Shown here piece by piece: positions 8,536 to 17,697 of a stretch of 64,000 nt of DNA. This DNA is from Tautonia rosea. Lineage in GTDB: Bacteria > Planctomycetota > Planctomycetia > Isosphaerales > Isosphaeraceae. The first letter of the stretch is position 1, and each line of letters opens with the position of its first letter. The notes beneath the pieces are model-generated. The model searched no databases. It had not been told where the DNA came from and saw only the letters and a list, made by a program, of their open reading frames with translations. Where the stretch lies: the NCBI RefSeq assembly GCF_012958305.1, contig NZ_JABBYO010000006.1:407343-471342 (forward strand), in the 5' to 3' direction. The position numbers were made by a program, and so were the translations under genes.

Positions 8536-8877
8536 TTCCGTTCGATCGCCTCGGTCCGACCATCATCAAGGGCAGGAAAGGTCTTATTGTTCCGACCCCC
8601 GTCCTGACCGGCAATCCCTCGCTCCCGATCCGTTCCCCCCGCGCCGGCCTCCACAACGTTCGATTTCCCCAATTCAAAATGTGACTGAGCCTCCCCAATC
8701 CTTCGATGATATCAGTGTCGGTCGTTCCGACGGGTTCCCCAATTCACTTCAGCGAGGATCTTTCCCCTGGTCGTGCAACTCCTGACCGGCTTCCCATGGC
8801 ATTCCCCCTGTGACCTGACCATTCACCTCCCGCTCCTCGTGTTCCCGGTCGCTCGAGAGAGAAAAAAAAGATGACCT

Positions 8878-8935
8878 CCTTCGCCAACCAGTCCCTTGCA
8901 GCGCACCCTGACGGAGCGAACCCATTTGCGTCCGG
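8878..8935 (-). repeat. Interspersed repeat, copy 1
   Basis: Contains the 17-base core ACGGAGCGAACCCATTT (8911-8927 as read on the plus strand). To its left is CCAACCA-N-GCGCAC, shared with copy 2; to its right TGCGTCCGG. On the minus strand it reads AAATGGGTTCGCTCCGT. Confidence 0.6.
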
Positions 8936-9090
8936 AACGGATTGCTGCGAATTCCATAAAACTCATTGCCATGAAACGGTTTCCGTCGATCTCGCTCAGT
9001 CCTCGATCCCGACCATGGCCCGCGCACCGGCCCCGATTCGCTCGCGATCTGATCTTGCGCACCGGTTCCGGCTCTCGATCGTCGCGTGTT

Positions 9091-9138
9091 TCCCCAACCA
9101 TCGCGCGCACCTCGACGGAGCGAACCCATTTTCGTCCG
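9091..9138 (-). repeat. Interspersed repeat, copy 2
   Basis: The 17-base core (9115-9131) is identical to copy 1. Similarity extends left through GCGCAC to CCCCAACCA and right through CGTCCG. It lies 204 bases from the copy 1 core, in the same orientation. Confidence 0.6.
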
Positions 9139-9318
9139 ATCGGCTTGGGCCTGGTGATGCAGCAACACGTTGTTGCAGATGGGTTTGTGTCTTGGCGTCT
9201 CCCGCGAAGTTTGCGCCCGAGTGCGCGCGCACCGATCCCGAGTTGCAGCGATTCCGAATCAGAACGCTGCTCTTCTCCCGTCCTCCACGCTCTGGTCGGC
9301 CGGCATTGGGCGAGGGGC

Positions 9319-9378
9319 GTTCCCGAGCCCTTTCGCTCGGGAGCGCTCCGCAACGGAACGAACCCATTTCTGGCCGGA
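9319..9378 (-). repeat. Interspersed repeat, copy 3
   Basis: The core ACGGAACGAACCCATTT (9353-9369) differs from copies 1 and 2 by one base. The left flank carries a hairpin, TCCCGAG-CCCTTTCG-CTCGGGA (9321-9342), not present in the other copies. Same orientation, 238 bases from copy 2. Confidence 0.5.
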
Positions 9379-9703
9379 ACGCCATCGGCAGAGTGGTGTC
9401 CAACTGCCATTTGCAGCAGAAGGTTATGTCAAACCTCCTCGGTCGATCCCCCGCGGCGCACCCGGCGCTCCCGGAGCCTTCGACAAGGAGTTCGCGCTCG
9501 CATCAAGAACGAAGTTGGCTCGGAGGCGACACGCGGCCAAGAAGCATCACGAGTGCCATCGCCGAGTGGCGGCTGGGATGATAAACTGGCAGGGTATCGG
9601 TTTCTCTACGCGGGATTCGGGCCGGCTGGGATCGCTCCGGTTGGGTCTTCGATTCCGTCCGCCGCGCCGCCACGCGACAGCACTGAGCAGGAGGGGGGCA
9701 GTC

Positions 9704-12400
9704 ATGGCCCGACGTCGGACCGCCGAGGCCCTCCCGGTTCCTCATGGTCAGCTTCCCGTCGTCGAGCGGGTGCTTGAGAATGGGATGCGCGTGCTCGTGC
9801 TTCCCCGTCCCAGCGCGGCGGTCGTCGTCTGCGACCTGTACTACCCGGTCGGCTCGGTCGATGAACCGACGGGCAAATCCGGCCTCGCTCACTTTGTCGA
9901 GCACATGCTGTTCAAAGGGACCGAGCGATTCCCCAAAGGACTGCTCGACCGCCTTACGTTCGTTTCGGCCGGTGAGGTCAACGCCGAGACCGACGAGGAT
10001 TGCACTCACTACTGGTTCCGCTTCCCGAGAGACCGCTGGGAACTGGCCCTCGAACTTGAAGCCGACCGCATGCGAGGGGCCCTGTTCGATCCGTCCGAGA
10101 TCGAATCGGAACGCCACGTTATCCAGGAGGAACGCGCCCGAGAGTTGGATTCCCCCTCGGGGAGGCTCGACGAGCAGTTCCTCCTCCACTGCTACCACGA
10201 TCACCCCTACCGCAACCCCATCCTTGGCTGGCCCGAAGACCTGGCGGCGATCTCGATCGACGACCTTCGCTCCTTCTACGACCAGCACTATCGGCCCGAT
10301 GGGGCCGTACTCGTCCTGGCCGGCGACCTGAAGCCTGATCGCGTCTTCGACGCCGTGCTCCGCTGTTTTGGGTCGATTCCCGCCGGCCGCCTGATCCGCC
10401 CGAATGTTCCCGAGGTCCAGTCCTCACAGGTCGATCGACGACGCTTCGAACTGGTCGAGCCTGATGCCATCGCCCGAGGCCTGATCGGCTGGCACACCGT
10501 TCCCCGAGGCCACGCGGACGCCCCAGCCCTGGGGGTCCTGGCCGACCTCCTGACCTGTGGGCGCCGCTCCCGACTCTGGGATACGCTGGTCGAGACCGGC
10601 CAGATGTCCACCTATGTCGATGCGATGCACGACCCGGCCCACCTGGCCGGGCAACTGGTGGTGCAAATCGAGGCGGTTCCCGGTGTCGATCCGAAGCGCA
10701 TCGAGGGCGTCGTCCGCCGCGAACTCGACCGACTGACCACCGAAGGGCCGACCCCGGAGGAGCTACTCCGTTCCCGACGCCGCCTTGAAGCCGCCTGGCG
10801 ATGGCAGCAGGACGACCTTCCCGGTCTGGTCGTCGGCCTGGGAGTGACGGCTCTCTGGGGACGCTGGACCGACTGGCTCGAAGCGCATCGCGCTGCCCTG
10901 GCCGTCTCAGCCGACGACATCCGCCGCGTGGCTTCGACCTACCTTGCGGAAACACGCGAGACGGTCGGCTGGGCACTTCCGCGAGCGGGCCGATCGACCC
11001 TTGCCATGCTCCCTTCGCCCCCTCCGATGACGCCGGCGTCTCCTCCGATCGCCTCTCCCGCGGCCGACAGGTGCTCATGCCCGATCTCCGAGCTTCCACT
11101 CGCCGTAGCGGCCGGATCGGCCCCGACCTTGCCGAACTATCGGCCGCGATCCCGGTTCCTCGACAACGGGCTTCGGATCATCACGGAACGACATCCCGGC
11201 GCGGGGGTCGTCGCCCTGGAACTGTTCATTGATGCCGATTCCACCCGCGAAGCCGTCCCCGGCGCGGCCTATCTGACCGGCCGATTGCTCGAAGAAGGAA
11301 CCGCCCGCCACTCGGCCGAACAACTGGCCGAAGCGGTTGAGGACGTCGGCGCGGTCCTCGACGCCGGCTCCACCGGGGCCTCGCTTCAGATTCGAGCCGA
11401 GGATCTTGCCCTCGGCGTTGAGGTCCTGGCCGACCTTGTCCGCCGCCCGACCTTCCCCGACGACGCCGTGGATTGGGCCCGACGCCGAACCATTGCCGAA
11501 CTGAGGGGCGACCGCGACGACCCGGCGTTCCGCGCCGACTTGATTTTTCGGGGCCTCGTCTACGGCGATCACCCCTACGCCCGAGATCCTCGAGGCACCC
11601 CTCGGCAGCTCTCCGCGCTCACGCGTGCCGACGTGCTGGCGCATCATCGCCAGTTCTTCGCGCCGGACAACGCTGTGATGGTGGTGGTGGGGGATTATGA
11701 TCCCCGAGCCCTTCGAACGTTGCTGGCTCGCCATTTCGGCGACTGGACGCCGACCGGAATCCCGGCGGCGTCGGTCCCATTCCCGGTCCGATCCCACCGC
11801 CCCCGGCTGCGTCGGGTCGACCATCCGGGAGAACAGGTGCATTTGATGATCGGTCACCTGGGCGTGCAACGGTGCCACCCCGATTTCGAGACCCTGGCGG
11901 TGCTCGACCATATTTTCGGCTCCGGTCCCGGCTTTACCGACCGTTTGAATGCGACCCTGCGCGACGATTTGGGCCTGGCCTACCACGTCTCGGGAGGCAT
12001 GACCGACTCGGCCGATCGCGCCCCCGGATTGTTCCGGGTCTACGTCGGCACCGGTCCGGCCGAGGCCGACCTGGCCACTGCTGCCGTCCTCGATCAGATC
12101 CGAGCCCTCCACACCGGGGCTTTCAGCGACGACGAGGTGGCTCAGGCCATTCACTACCTTCGCGGCTCGTGGGTCTTTGACTACCAGTCCGTCAACCAAC
12201 GCTCCGAACGCCTTGTCGATCTGGCCTACTACGGCTTGCCGCTCGACACTCCGATTCGCCTCCCCGCCCGCCTGGCTCGAATCACACCCGATGCCGTCCG
12301 CCGCGCCGCTCGCTCCCACATCGACCCGACCGCCCTGACCCGGGTGGAGTACGGTCCCATCCGCGGGCGAGGCCGATCCGATCGCTCTGAATGTGCCTGA
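9704..12400 (+). CDS. Fused two-domain M16 zinc protease
   Basis: 898 residues. The first M16 peptidase domain (about 20-430) has the inverted zinc motif H63-F-V-E66-H67 and a downstream Glu pair E142/E143 (VIQEER) supplying the third ligand. The second (about 455-880) has the same fold signature (GAAYLTGRLLEEGTARHSAE, then the C-terminal FDYQSVNQRSERL segment) but no HxxEH, so it is the inactive partner half, as in other clam-shell M16 enzymes. No signal peptide is seen. ATG 9704 is chosen because AGGAGGGGGG lies about 8 bases upstream and conserved sequence starts just after. The same frame stays open upstream to 9170, without coding features. The expected substrates are peptides or small unfolded proteins. 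Confidence 0.93.
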   Translation: MARRRTAEALPVPHGQLPVVERVLENGMRVLVLPRPSAAVVVCDLYYPVGSVDEPTGKSGLAHFVEHMLFKGTERFPKGLLDRLTFVSAGEVNAETDEDCTHYWFRFPRDRWELALELEADRMRGALFDPSEIESERHVIQEERARELDSPSGRLDEQFLLHCYHDHPYRNPILGWPEDLAAISIDDLRSFYDQHYRPDGAVLVLAGDLKPDRVFDAVLRCFGSIPAGRLIRPNVPEVQSSQVDRRRFELVEPDAIARGLIGWHTVPRGHADAPALGVLADLLTCGRRSRLWDTLVETGQMSTYVDAMHDPAHLAGQLVVQIEAVPGVDPKRIEGVVRRELDRLTTEGPTPEELLRSRRRLEAAWRWQQDDLPGLVVGLGVTALWGRWTDWLEAHRAALAVSADDIRRVASTYLAETRETVGWALPRAGRSTLAMLPSPPPMTPASPPIASPAADRCSCPISELPLAVAAGSAPTLPNYRPRSRFLDNGLRIITERHPGAGVVALELFIDADSTREAVPGAAYLTGRLLEEGTARHSAEQLAEAVEDVGAVLDAGSTGASLQIRAEDLALGVEVLADLVRRPTFPDDAVDWARRRTIAELRGDRDDPAFRADLIFRGLVYGDHPYARDPRGTPRQLSALTRADVLAHHRQFFAPDNAVMVVVGDYDPRALRTLLARHFGDWTPTGIPAASVPFPVRSHRPRLRRVDHPGEQVHLMIGHLGVQRCHPDFETLAVLDHIFGSGPGFTDRLNATLRDDLGLAYHVSGGMTDSADRAPGLFRVYVGTGPAEADLATAAVLDQIRALHTGAFSDDEVAQAIHYLRGSWVFDYQSVNQRSERLVDLAYYGLPLDTPIRLPARLARITPDAVRRAARSHIDPTALTRVEYGPIRGRGRSDRSECA

Positions 12401-12696
12401 ACGAACAGACGTCCGAATCCAAAACGCAAAATCAAAATTCAGACGCGCTCGCTTGTTAAAAAGTTTCAATCAAACGTTTTAAAATTCAAATTTTCAAAGT
12501 CAGCGAATCCATGAACCCTTCCGTTCGGCAAGCAATTCCCGCCTTGCCCGCCGAGGATCAGATCGGAGGGCAAGGGGGTAAGGTTTGGTGGTATCCAATC
12601 GACCGCTCCACGCGAGGGGGATCGCGTGAGGAACCGATCCGCGCTCTGGCTGCCTGTCATCTCTCGGAGTTCGAGATCTCAGAGCGCGATCGTCGG
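12401..12696. other. Convergent intergenic region with AT-rich tract and hairpin
   Basis: Separates the M16 protease from the convergent secreted hypothetical gene. An AT-rich tract (about 12420-12500) is unlike its surroundings and includes the inverted repeat AAAATT-CA-AATTTT. A CACGCGA/TCGCGTG hairpin at 12609-12628 lies about 70 bases past the stop of the minus-strand gene and may help terminate it. No credible gene is seen. Confidence 0.4.
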
Positions 12697-13248
12697 TCAG
12701 GGGAGCACGAGATCGACCAGTTCCACCGTGCTGGTCGACGGGAAGCCCTCGATCCGTTTGATCGACTTGACGAGCAGACCGGGGACCTCGCTGGAGTACC
12801 AGGTCCGAAGGAGCATCGGACCGGCCTCGGCCTGCCCGACGGTGTCGTACCAACGGGTCTTGAACTCCCGGCCGGCAAGCTGGAGCGTCTCCTCCCCCTG
12901 ATCGGTCGCGTCGGCCGGGATGCCGAGGTCTTCCGCCTTCACCCCCGGACGCAAGGCCACCCAGCGCCGATAGCGGAAGACCTGGATGAACTCCTCCCCT
13001 TCAGAGTCGACATAGGTTTGCTCCACGCGGGCCACGTCGTCGTCGATCGACTGCAAGGTCAGGATCGTTCGCGATTCCACCGAACTCCCATCCGAGCCAA
13101 CCGAAACGGTTTTCTGGATCATTCGCGTCCCGACCGGCACCTGAGCCCAGCTATTGTAAACCGGCGATTCGGCCGTCTGGGCCTGGGATGCCGCACCAAT
13201 CAAGGCACTGATGAGGACGGAAGACACCACAACTCGCAGGTTGATCAC
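12697..13248 (-). CDS. Secreted hypothetical protein
   Basis: 183 residues with a typical Sec signal peptide (about 1-23: VVVSSVLISALIGAASQAQ, cleavage near A-Q-T). The mature part is predicted to be mostly beta-strand, with a central run that looks like a repeated measurement-type domain (VSVGSDGSSVESRTILTLQS and FRYRRWVALRPGVKAEDLG). Cysteines are absent from the mature protein. I do not recognise the family. The gene stands alone, divergent from the DUF1559 gene and convergent with the M16 gene. It probably acts in the periplasm or outside the cell. Confidence 0.7.
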   Translation of the reverse strand: MINLRVVVSSVLISALIGAASQAQTAESPVYNSWAQVPVGTRMIQKTVSVGSDGSSVESRTILTLQSIDDDVARVEQTYVDSEGEEFIQVFRYRRWVALRPGVKAEDLGIPADATDQGEETLQLAGREFKTRWYDTVGQAEAGPMLLRTWYSSEVPGLLVKSIKRIEGFPSTSTVELVDLVLP

Positions 13249-13530
13249 GGCAAGAACTCCGATCGTATGGAGGAGAGGTTCTGGAAGGGATTGATCGTGA
13301 ATCCAGGGAGAATACCAGGGAAAACGTTCTTGTCCAGCAAGTTCAACGAAACTTCATATCAAATTTTTGTGGCAAGAAGGGGGCGGTTCCCGGGATGGGG
13401 AAGAAAAGCCAAGTTTAATGAAAAGTTCATGGCTGGCACATCGAGTTGAAATAGATCTGGCCTATAACGGGAACTCCTCCCGAACTTCGGCCTGCAAAGG
13501 CATTCCCTCCCTCCTTTGGAGCGTTCACTC

Positions 13531-14673
13531 GTGCGTTGCCTTCATCGACGTTCCCCTCAGCGAGATGCCTTCACCCTGATTGAGCTGCTGGTGGTCATCG
13601 CGATCATCGGCGTTCTCATCGCGTTGCTCTTGCCGGCGGTCCAAAGTGCCCGAGAAGCGGCCCGCCGCGCCCAGTGCACCAACAACCTGAAGCAGATTGG
13701 TCTTGGCTTCATGAACTTCGAGAGTGCCAACGGCTTCCTGCCCCAGGGGCCTCATGACGGCCACCCTCAGGCCGTGACCTCTGATGGTGTGACCCCGAAC
13801 CCTGCCGGCTACAACTATGACGAGCGGCCAGGAGTCGACACCTACGGTGGAACCACCTGCTGCAACGCGGCTCACCCGGATGGCTGGAACCACTTCTTCA
13901 AGATCACCCCGTATATTGAAATGCAGCAGGTCTACAACCTGGCGAACTTCGATGCTCCCCCGATCCACGGTGGCCGGCCGGGCGACCTGAACGGCGAGAA
14001 CGACGTGGCCCGCGTCTCAATCGCCATTTACAACTGCCCGAGTCGCCGCCCGTTAGAACGCTACAACGGAACGTCTGGCTTCACCCGAAATGACTATGCT
14101 GGCAACGCGGGTTTCTTCCAGGGTGAAACCTACGAGTGCAACGGCTTCTCCGGAGCCAGCGATTCTCAGTTCGTTCCTCCCCCGCCCAACGGTCTTACGC
14201 CGATTGGTGACGAGCGAGCCACCCCGAACCAGGGAAACACCGCGCGTCGGAAAGGTGCGATCGTCTGGAGCGGCCGAGGTGCGACCCGCAAGCTGGCCGA
14301 CTTCCGCGACGGTACCTCGAATTCGATCCTTGTGGCTGAGAAGAGCTTGCCCGATACCCGATGGGGCTCCGATGGCGGCGATAACGAGCGCTGGAACAAC
14401 TCCGGCTGGGACGAGGACAACATCCGCTGGCACTTCCCGCCGATTCCGGACTCGCAAGCCCCGGCCCTCAATGGCTTCTGCAGCGATCCGGCCGGAGGCA
14501 ACACCGGCGGCACGCTCTGGCGGCGCATGTTCGGTGCCTCGCACCCGGGCGGCATGAATGCCCTGTTGGGTGACGGTTCGGTCCGTTTCATCAAGTTCAC
14601 GGTGAATCCGTCCACCTTCCGCAAGCTCTGCGTGATCGACGACGGCGAGCCGCTCAGCGCCGACGAGTTCTGA
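13531..14673 (+). CDS. DUF1559 prepilin-like protein
   Basis: About 380 residues. It begins with a type IV pilin-like leader: a short Arg-rich stretch, then [20 protein letters not shown] and the family hallmark [20 protein letters not shown]. The C-terminal DUF1559 signature is present ([18 protein letters not shown]). The residue before the processed Phe is Ala, not the usual Gly. A GTG start at 13531 is preferred because GGAG lies 9 bases upstream; TTG at 13516 is in frame but has no such site. The family is greatly expanded in planctomycetes; the leader predicts inner-membrane anchoring and assembly through a type II/IV-like pathway, but the function is unknown. A tiny lipoprotein gene follows 31 bases downstream. 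Confidence 0.93.
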   Translation: MRCLHRRSPQRDAFTLIELLVVIAIIGVLIALLLPAVQSAREAARRAQCTNNLKQIGLGFMNFESANGFLPQGPHDGHPQAVTSDGVTPNPAGYNYDERPGVDTYGGTTCCNAAHPDGWNHFFKITPYIEMQQVYNLANFDAPPIHGGRPGDLNGENDVARVSIAIYNCPSRRPLERYNGTSGFTRNDYAGNAGFFQGETYECNGFSGASDSQFVPPPPNGLTPIGDERATPNQGNTARRKGAIVWSGRGATRKLADFRDGTSNSILVAEKSLPDTRWGSDGGDNERWNNSGWDEDNIRWHFPPIPDSQAPALNGFCSDPAGGNTGGTLWRRMFGASHPGGMNALLGDGSVRFIKFTVNPSTFRKLCVIDDGEPLSADEF

Positions 14674-14704
14674 CCATCACACAATTTTCTTGGGACGTTT
14701 TTAA

Positions 14705-14884
14705 ATGCGATTGCTCACATATTTTGTTCTGATGATCGGACTTTCCGGGTGTAGCGGAGGTGAGGCGCCGATTACCGACCCCTCACAGCTTCCCCCGCTG
14801 ACCGAGGAGCAGAAGCAGGAAATCCAGCAGTACGACGAAATGGTCGAAGATGAAGAGAAGACCGGCGGAGGAATGGCTCCCTGA
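14705..14884 (+). CDS. Tiny acidic lipoprotein next to DUF1559 gene
   Basis: 59 residues: signal peptide MRLLTYFVLMIGLSG, lipobox L-S-G-C with Cys16, then a short acidic Gln/Glu-rich tail (LTEEQKQEIQQYDEMVEDEE) that is probably helical. It lies 31 bases after the DUF1559 gene and before a strong terminator, so the two form one transcript. A second, independent pair of the same kind occurs at 37.7-39.1 kb. The function is unknown; lipid anchoring places it on the outer face of the inner membrane or on the outer membrane. Confidence 0.75.
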   Translation: MRLLTYFVLMIGLSGCSGGEAPITDPSQLPPLTEEQKQEIQQYDEMVEDEEKTGGGMAP

Positions 14885-14918
14885 CGCAGCCGTAGTGTCT
14901 GGGCCAGGACTCTCGCAG

Positions 14919-14950
14919 AACGGGGATCGATCCCGAGATTGATCCCCGTT
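14919..14950 (+). terminator. Strong hairpin terminator, possibly bidirectional
   Basis: AACGGGGATCGAT (14919-14931) pairs with ATTGATCCCCGTT (14938-14950) over 13 base pairs, with one G-T pair and a 6-base loop, followed by the T-rich CGTTTCGTTCT. It lies 34 bases after the small lipoprotein and just before the stop of the convergent beta-helix gene, so it could serve both strands. Confidence 0.75.
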
Positions 14951-14972
14951 CGTTTCGTTCTCCAGGTCGTGA

Positions 14973-16346
14973 TTAGGCGTTGAAGTTTCCCTCGACCACC
15001 ACGGAGTCGCCCGCCTCGGCAATGATGGCCGGCGGGCCTCCAGTGACAAGGTTCCCCCGGATGGCCACGCCGGAGCATCGGCCGCGAAGGCGAATGGCCT
15101 CGGTCATCGAGGGTTCCGATCGTCGGTCGATCAACGTGCATCCGTGAACGAGTGTGGATCGGACATTGGTCAACTCGATCGCCCTGGCGGTGGGGTCGAG
15201 CACTTGACAATGACCAAGCGTGATCGCTTCCGAGTCGCTCACCGAGATCGCCGCGCCCCGGTCGGGTCGACCGACGCGAACTCCTTCGAGGATCAGGCCG
15301 GTGAGATTGATCGCCGAGGATCGGCGGATGACAATGCCGTCGAGGAAGGACCCTCGGTAGTCGGGATTGTGGTCGATCGTGTTCGATGCGAGGCTGATGA
15401 TGCGACATGCGTCGATGTCAATCGAGTGCCGCTCGGCCGAGGCGAACGAGTTTCCAGAGACGGTGACGGCCCGGCAGTGTCGGAGCCAGAGGTTTCGTTC
15501 CTGGCTCTGAAGGATGTTGCCGACGATCGTCCAGAGGCCGGCCCCGGCCGAATCGTCGCGCTCGGGGCCTTCGATGCGAACGTTCGAGCCGTTGGGGCTC
15601 GGCTTGGCCTGGATCGTGTTCGAGGCGATCGTCCCCTCGCGGACGGTTCCTTCTCGGGAGTCGATCCAGACGTCAGCCGAATCCGGGCTGTTGTCCTGGT
15701 CGTCGTGGTTGTACTCGATGTCGTTGCCGGTGATCTGAAGGTTCCGGATCTCGCTCCGGGCGATCTTGATGCCCGCGTGGCGGTGGTAGCTGATGTGGCT
15801 GCCGACGATGATCGCCTGGTGCAGGTTCACCCCGTCGAAGGAGACGCCGATCGCCTTCGGGCCCCGGCCGTGGTAGATGTGGCAGGCGTCGATCAGGACG
15901 TTGCGGTTCCGATTCGTCAGATGCACTCCGATGAGACATTGACGGATCAAGACGGCGTGAAGCGTCGCCTCCATCGTGCCCGTCAGCTCAAGGCCGACGG
16001 CCCCGTCGTGCTCGCCGGCGATCTCGATCCCGGAGACGATCGGCAGGCGCTCTCGGGTGGAGACGGAGTCGGTGAGCGACCCCGGATCGGCGGTGCCCCG
16101 ATGGGTGCCGACGATCCGGAACGCCGGACCCGCCGCGGTCATGACGATCCGGGCGGTGCCGTCGCCCCGGATGGCGACGGGGCCGTGGGCGTCGAGCGGG
16201 ACCTCGATGGTCCCCGAGATTCGGTAGGTTCCTCGGTCGAAGACGAGCGAGCCGTCCCCGGCCTCGACGGCGTGGCGAAGGGCCTCGGTGTCGTCGGATT
16301 GGCCGTCGCCGACGGCGCCATAATCGCGGACGGATGCCATGAGCAC
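14973..16346 (-). CDS. Right-handed parallel beta-helix (pectate-lyase-like) protein
   Basis: 457 residues. The N-terminus SVRDYGAVGDGQSDDTEALR is the signature of the pectate_lyase_3/Pgu1-like superfamily. The rest is a succession of short beta-helix coils (VSGNSFASAERHSIDIDACR, LASNTIDHNPDYRGSFLDGI and so on) with regularly spaced Asn and Ile. No signal peptide is visible, which is unusual for this fold. It starts 31 bases after the beta-propeller gene, making a two-gene operon. A carbohydrate-binding or lyase role is suggested by fold only; catalytic residues cannot be assigned. Confidence 0.85.
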   Translation of the reverse strand: MLMASVRDYGAVGDGQSDDTEALRHAVEAGDGSLVFDRGTYRISGTIEVPLDAHGPVAIRGDGTARIVMTAAGPAFRIVGTHRGTADPGSLTDSVSTRERLPIVSGIEIAGEHDGAVGLELTGTMEATLHAVLIRQCLIGVHLTNRNRNVLIDACHIYHGRGPKAIGVSFDGVNLHQAIIVGSHISYHRHAGIKIARSEIRNLQITGNDIEYNHDDQDNSPDSADVWIDSREGTVREGTIASNTIQAKPSPNGSNVRIEGPERDDSAGAGLWTIVGNILQSQERNLWLRHCRAVTVSGNSFASAERHSIDIDACRIISLASNTIDHNPDYRGSFLDGIVIRRSSAINLTGLILEGVRVGRPDRGAAISVSDSEAITLGHCQVLDPTARAIELTNVRSTLVHGCTLIDRRSEPSMTEAIRLRGRCSGVAIRGNLVTGGPPAIIAEAGDSVVVEGNFNA

Positions 16347-16377
16347 GTGGCTCCTGTCGAGTGGAACGGTCCAGTGA

Positions 16378-17508
16378 TCAGTCGTTCGTGACGCGACCGA
16401 GGCCGAACTGGTCGCCGTTGCGGATCGGCTCGTCCCCTTGCCAGTGGATCTCGACGACCTTCTCGCTCATGACCGGGTTGCCGTGCTCGTCGGCCAGGGT
16501 GGCGATGATCTGCCTCGAAGGGACGTCGATGACGTCGCCGGTCGAGGGCCAGGCGATCGAGCCGTCGAGGCTGAAGGTGATCCAGCCGGGCTCGTCGCGG
16601 ACGGCGATGCTCTCGCGTTGGGTGGGGGGCATGGTCGTGTTGTCGAAGATGTGGAGGCGCTGGTTGTAGGCGTCGACGACCCAGACCTCCGACTCGTCCG
16701 GCGTCAGGCCGACGCCGTGACTCGGGCAGCCGTGGCGCTTGACCGGGCCGCGGTTGAAGCCCCGGACCTCGACGCGGGCGAGCTTCTCGCCGGTGGTAAT
16801 GTCGCCGATCTCGAAACCGAGCAGCTCGTTCACATTGACATAGCATCGTGTTTGCGATCCGTTGACCGTGAACGGGCGAATCGAGTGGGAGAAGGGGCCG
16901 ACGGTCCTGGCGATGGTATGAGTCGAGGTGTCGGCGACGGTCAGCTCGTTCGATCGTAATCCGGCGAGGTAGGCGAAGCGGCCGTCCAGTCCATACACGG
17001 TATTGTGAGCGCCGGAATCGGGAACGATTCTGGCGATTACGTCACCGGAGATCGCATCGACGACGTGCCAGTGGGCCTTCTCGAACGAGGGGAGATAGAG
17101 CGTCTTGCCATCGGGGGAAAGAGACATGCGGTCGCATCCCCCTTCGTAGGGAATCTCCCAGAGAAGCTGTTCGGTCTTCAGGTCAAGGCATTGGAGGGTG
17201 GTGATAGTGCTGATGTAAAGACGATTGGTGATGGCACTGGCACAGATCCCCTTGACATTGATGGGGACGCCTTCGGGGTTGAGGCCGCCGGTCGGTATGC
17301 GTTTGAGGAGGCGGTGACCGTTATCGATGTCAAAGACGAGCAGGCCGTGGCCGCCGTATTCAAGATAGTTGCGAATGCCGGGTACGGCGACGTAAAGCAG
17401 GCGTCGGATGGGCTCGTCGGCGGGATCATCGGCGAGCGCCGGTCGGGCGGGCACGACCGCAATCAGAGCGAGGACGAGCAAGACAAGGGTGCGGCGGGTC
17501 GGGAGCAT
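16378..17508 (-). CDS. Secreted YVTN-type beta-propeller protein
   Basis: 376 residues with a clear signal peptide (TLVLLVLALIAVVPARPALA, cleavage before DDP). The mature protein consists of propeller blades of the YVTN/quinoprotein-like type, each with an SPDGKTLY or TPDESEVWV turn (MSLSPDGKTLYLPSFEKAH; VGLTPDESEVWVVDAYNQR; ITFSLDGSIAWPS). The start is supported by GGAGGAGG just upstream. It leads the operon with the beta-helix gene. Blade proteins of this sort often act as periplasmic binding or sensing scaffolds; no enzyme motif is seen. Confidence 0.85.
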   Translation of the reverse strand: MLPTRRTLVLLVLALIAVVPARPALADDPADEPIRRLLYVAVPGIRNYLEYGGHGLLVFDIDNGHRLLKRIPTGGLNPEGVPINVKGICASAITNRLYISTITTLQCLDLKTEQLLWEIPYEGGCDRMSLSPDGKTLYLPSFEKAHWHVVDAISGDVIARIVPDSGAHNTVYGLDGRFAYLAGLRSNELTVADTSTHTIARTVGPFSHSIRPFTVNGSQTRCYVNVNELLGFEIGDITTGEKLARVEVRGFNRGPVKRHGCPSHGVGLTPDESEVWVVDAYNQRLHIFDNTTMPPTQRESIAVRDEPGWITFSLDGSIAWPSTGDVIDVPSRQIIATLADEHGNPVMSEKVVEIHWQGDEPIRNGDQFGLGRVTND

Positions 17509-17669
17509 GGGCCCCTCCTCCTGAAGTCGGCCGATCGATCAGTCGTCGAGGGCAAACACGCACGAACACGAACGGGAGACCGCCGAAGACGGGGGCGGTC
17601 CCAATGACATAAGGTCAGGCTACAAGGCCGGATTGGTGGGAGCAACGCCCCGACACCCCGGAAGTGGCC

Positions 17670-17697
17670 TTGTCGATTGAAGGAAGCCGTGTATCCT
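17670..17697 (+). promoter_or_regulatory. Candidate promoter of the repeat lipoprotein gene
   Basis: TTGTCG (17670-17675) and TATCCT (17692-17697) are spaced by 16 bases; each matches 4 of 6. Transcription from about 17704 would exclude the upstream in-frame Met codon at 17664 and supports the ATG at 17787 as start. Confidence 0.35.

Larger units (their letters stand above)
8536..9703. other. Gene-free region of 1.17 kb with short interspersed repeats
   Basis: Between the divergent YceH-family and M16 protease genes I find no convincing gene. Open frames on both strands are Arg/Ser/Pro-rich, lack ribosome binding sites and recognisable domains, and disagree about which strand codes. The region holds three copies of a repeat (listed separately) and the promoters of the two flanking genes, which I cannot place exactly. 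Confidence 0.6.

Noticed and set aside
8823..9777. Long open frames on both strands through the repeat region
   Set aside because: They overlap each other, lack ribosome binding sites, and are rich in Arg, Ser and Pro. The apparent conserved peptide (K-W-V-R-S-V) is just the translated repeat.
11075..12469. Open frame of over 460 codons antisense to the M16 protease
   Set aside because: It mirrors codon positions of a well-supported gene in GC-rich DNA and has no domain.
13434..13449. TGGCAC followed by TTGAAA, similar to a sigma-54 -24/-12 promoter upstream of DUF1559
   Set aside because: The spacing is one base too long and the invariant GC at -12 is missing.
15144..16391. 415-codon open frame antisense to the beta-helix gene
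   Set aside because: Asp/Gly/Val-rich shadow of a gene with a clear fold signature; no start signal.
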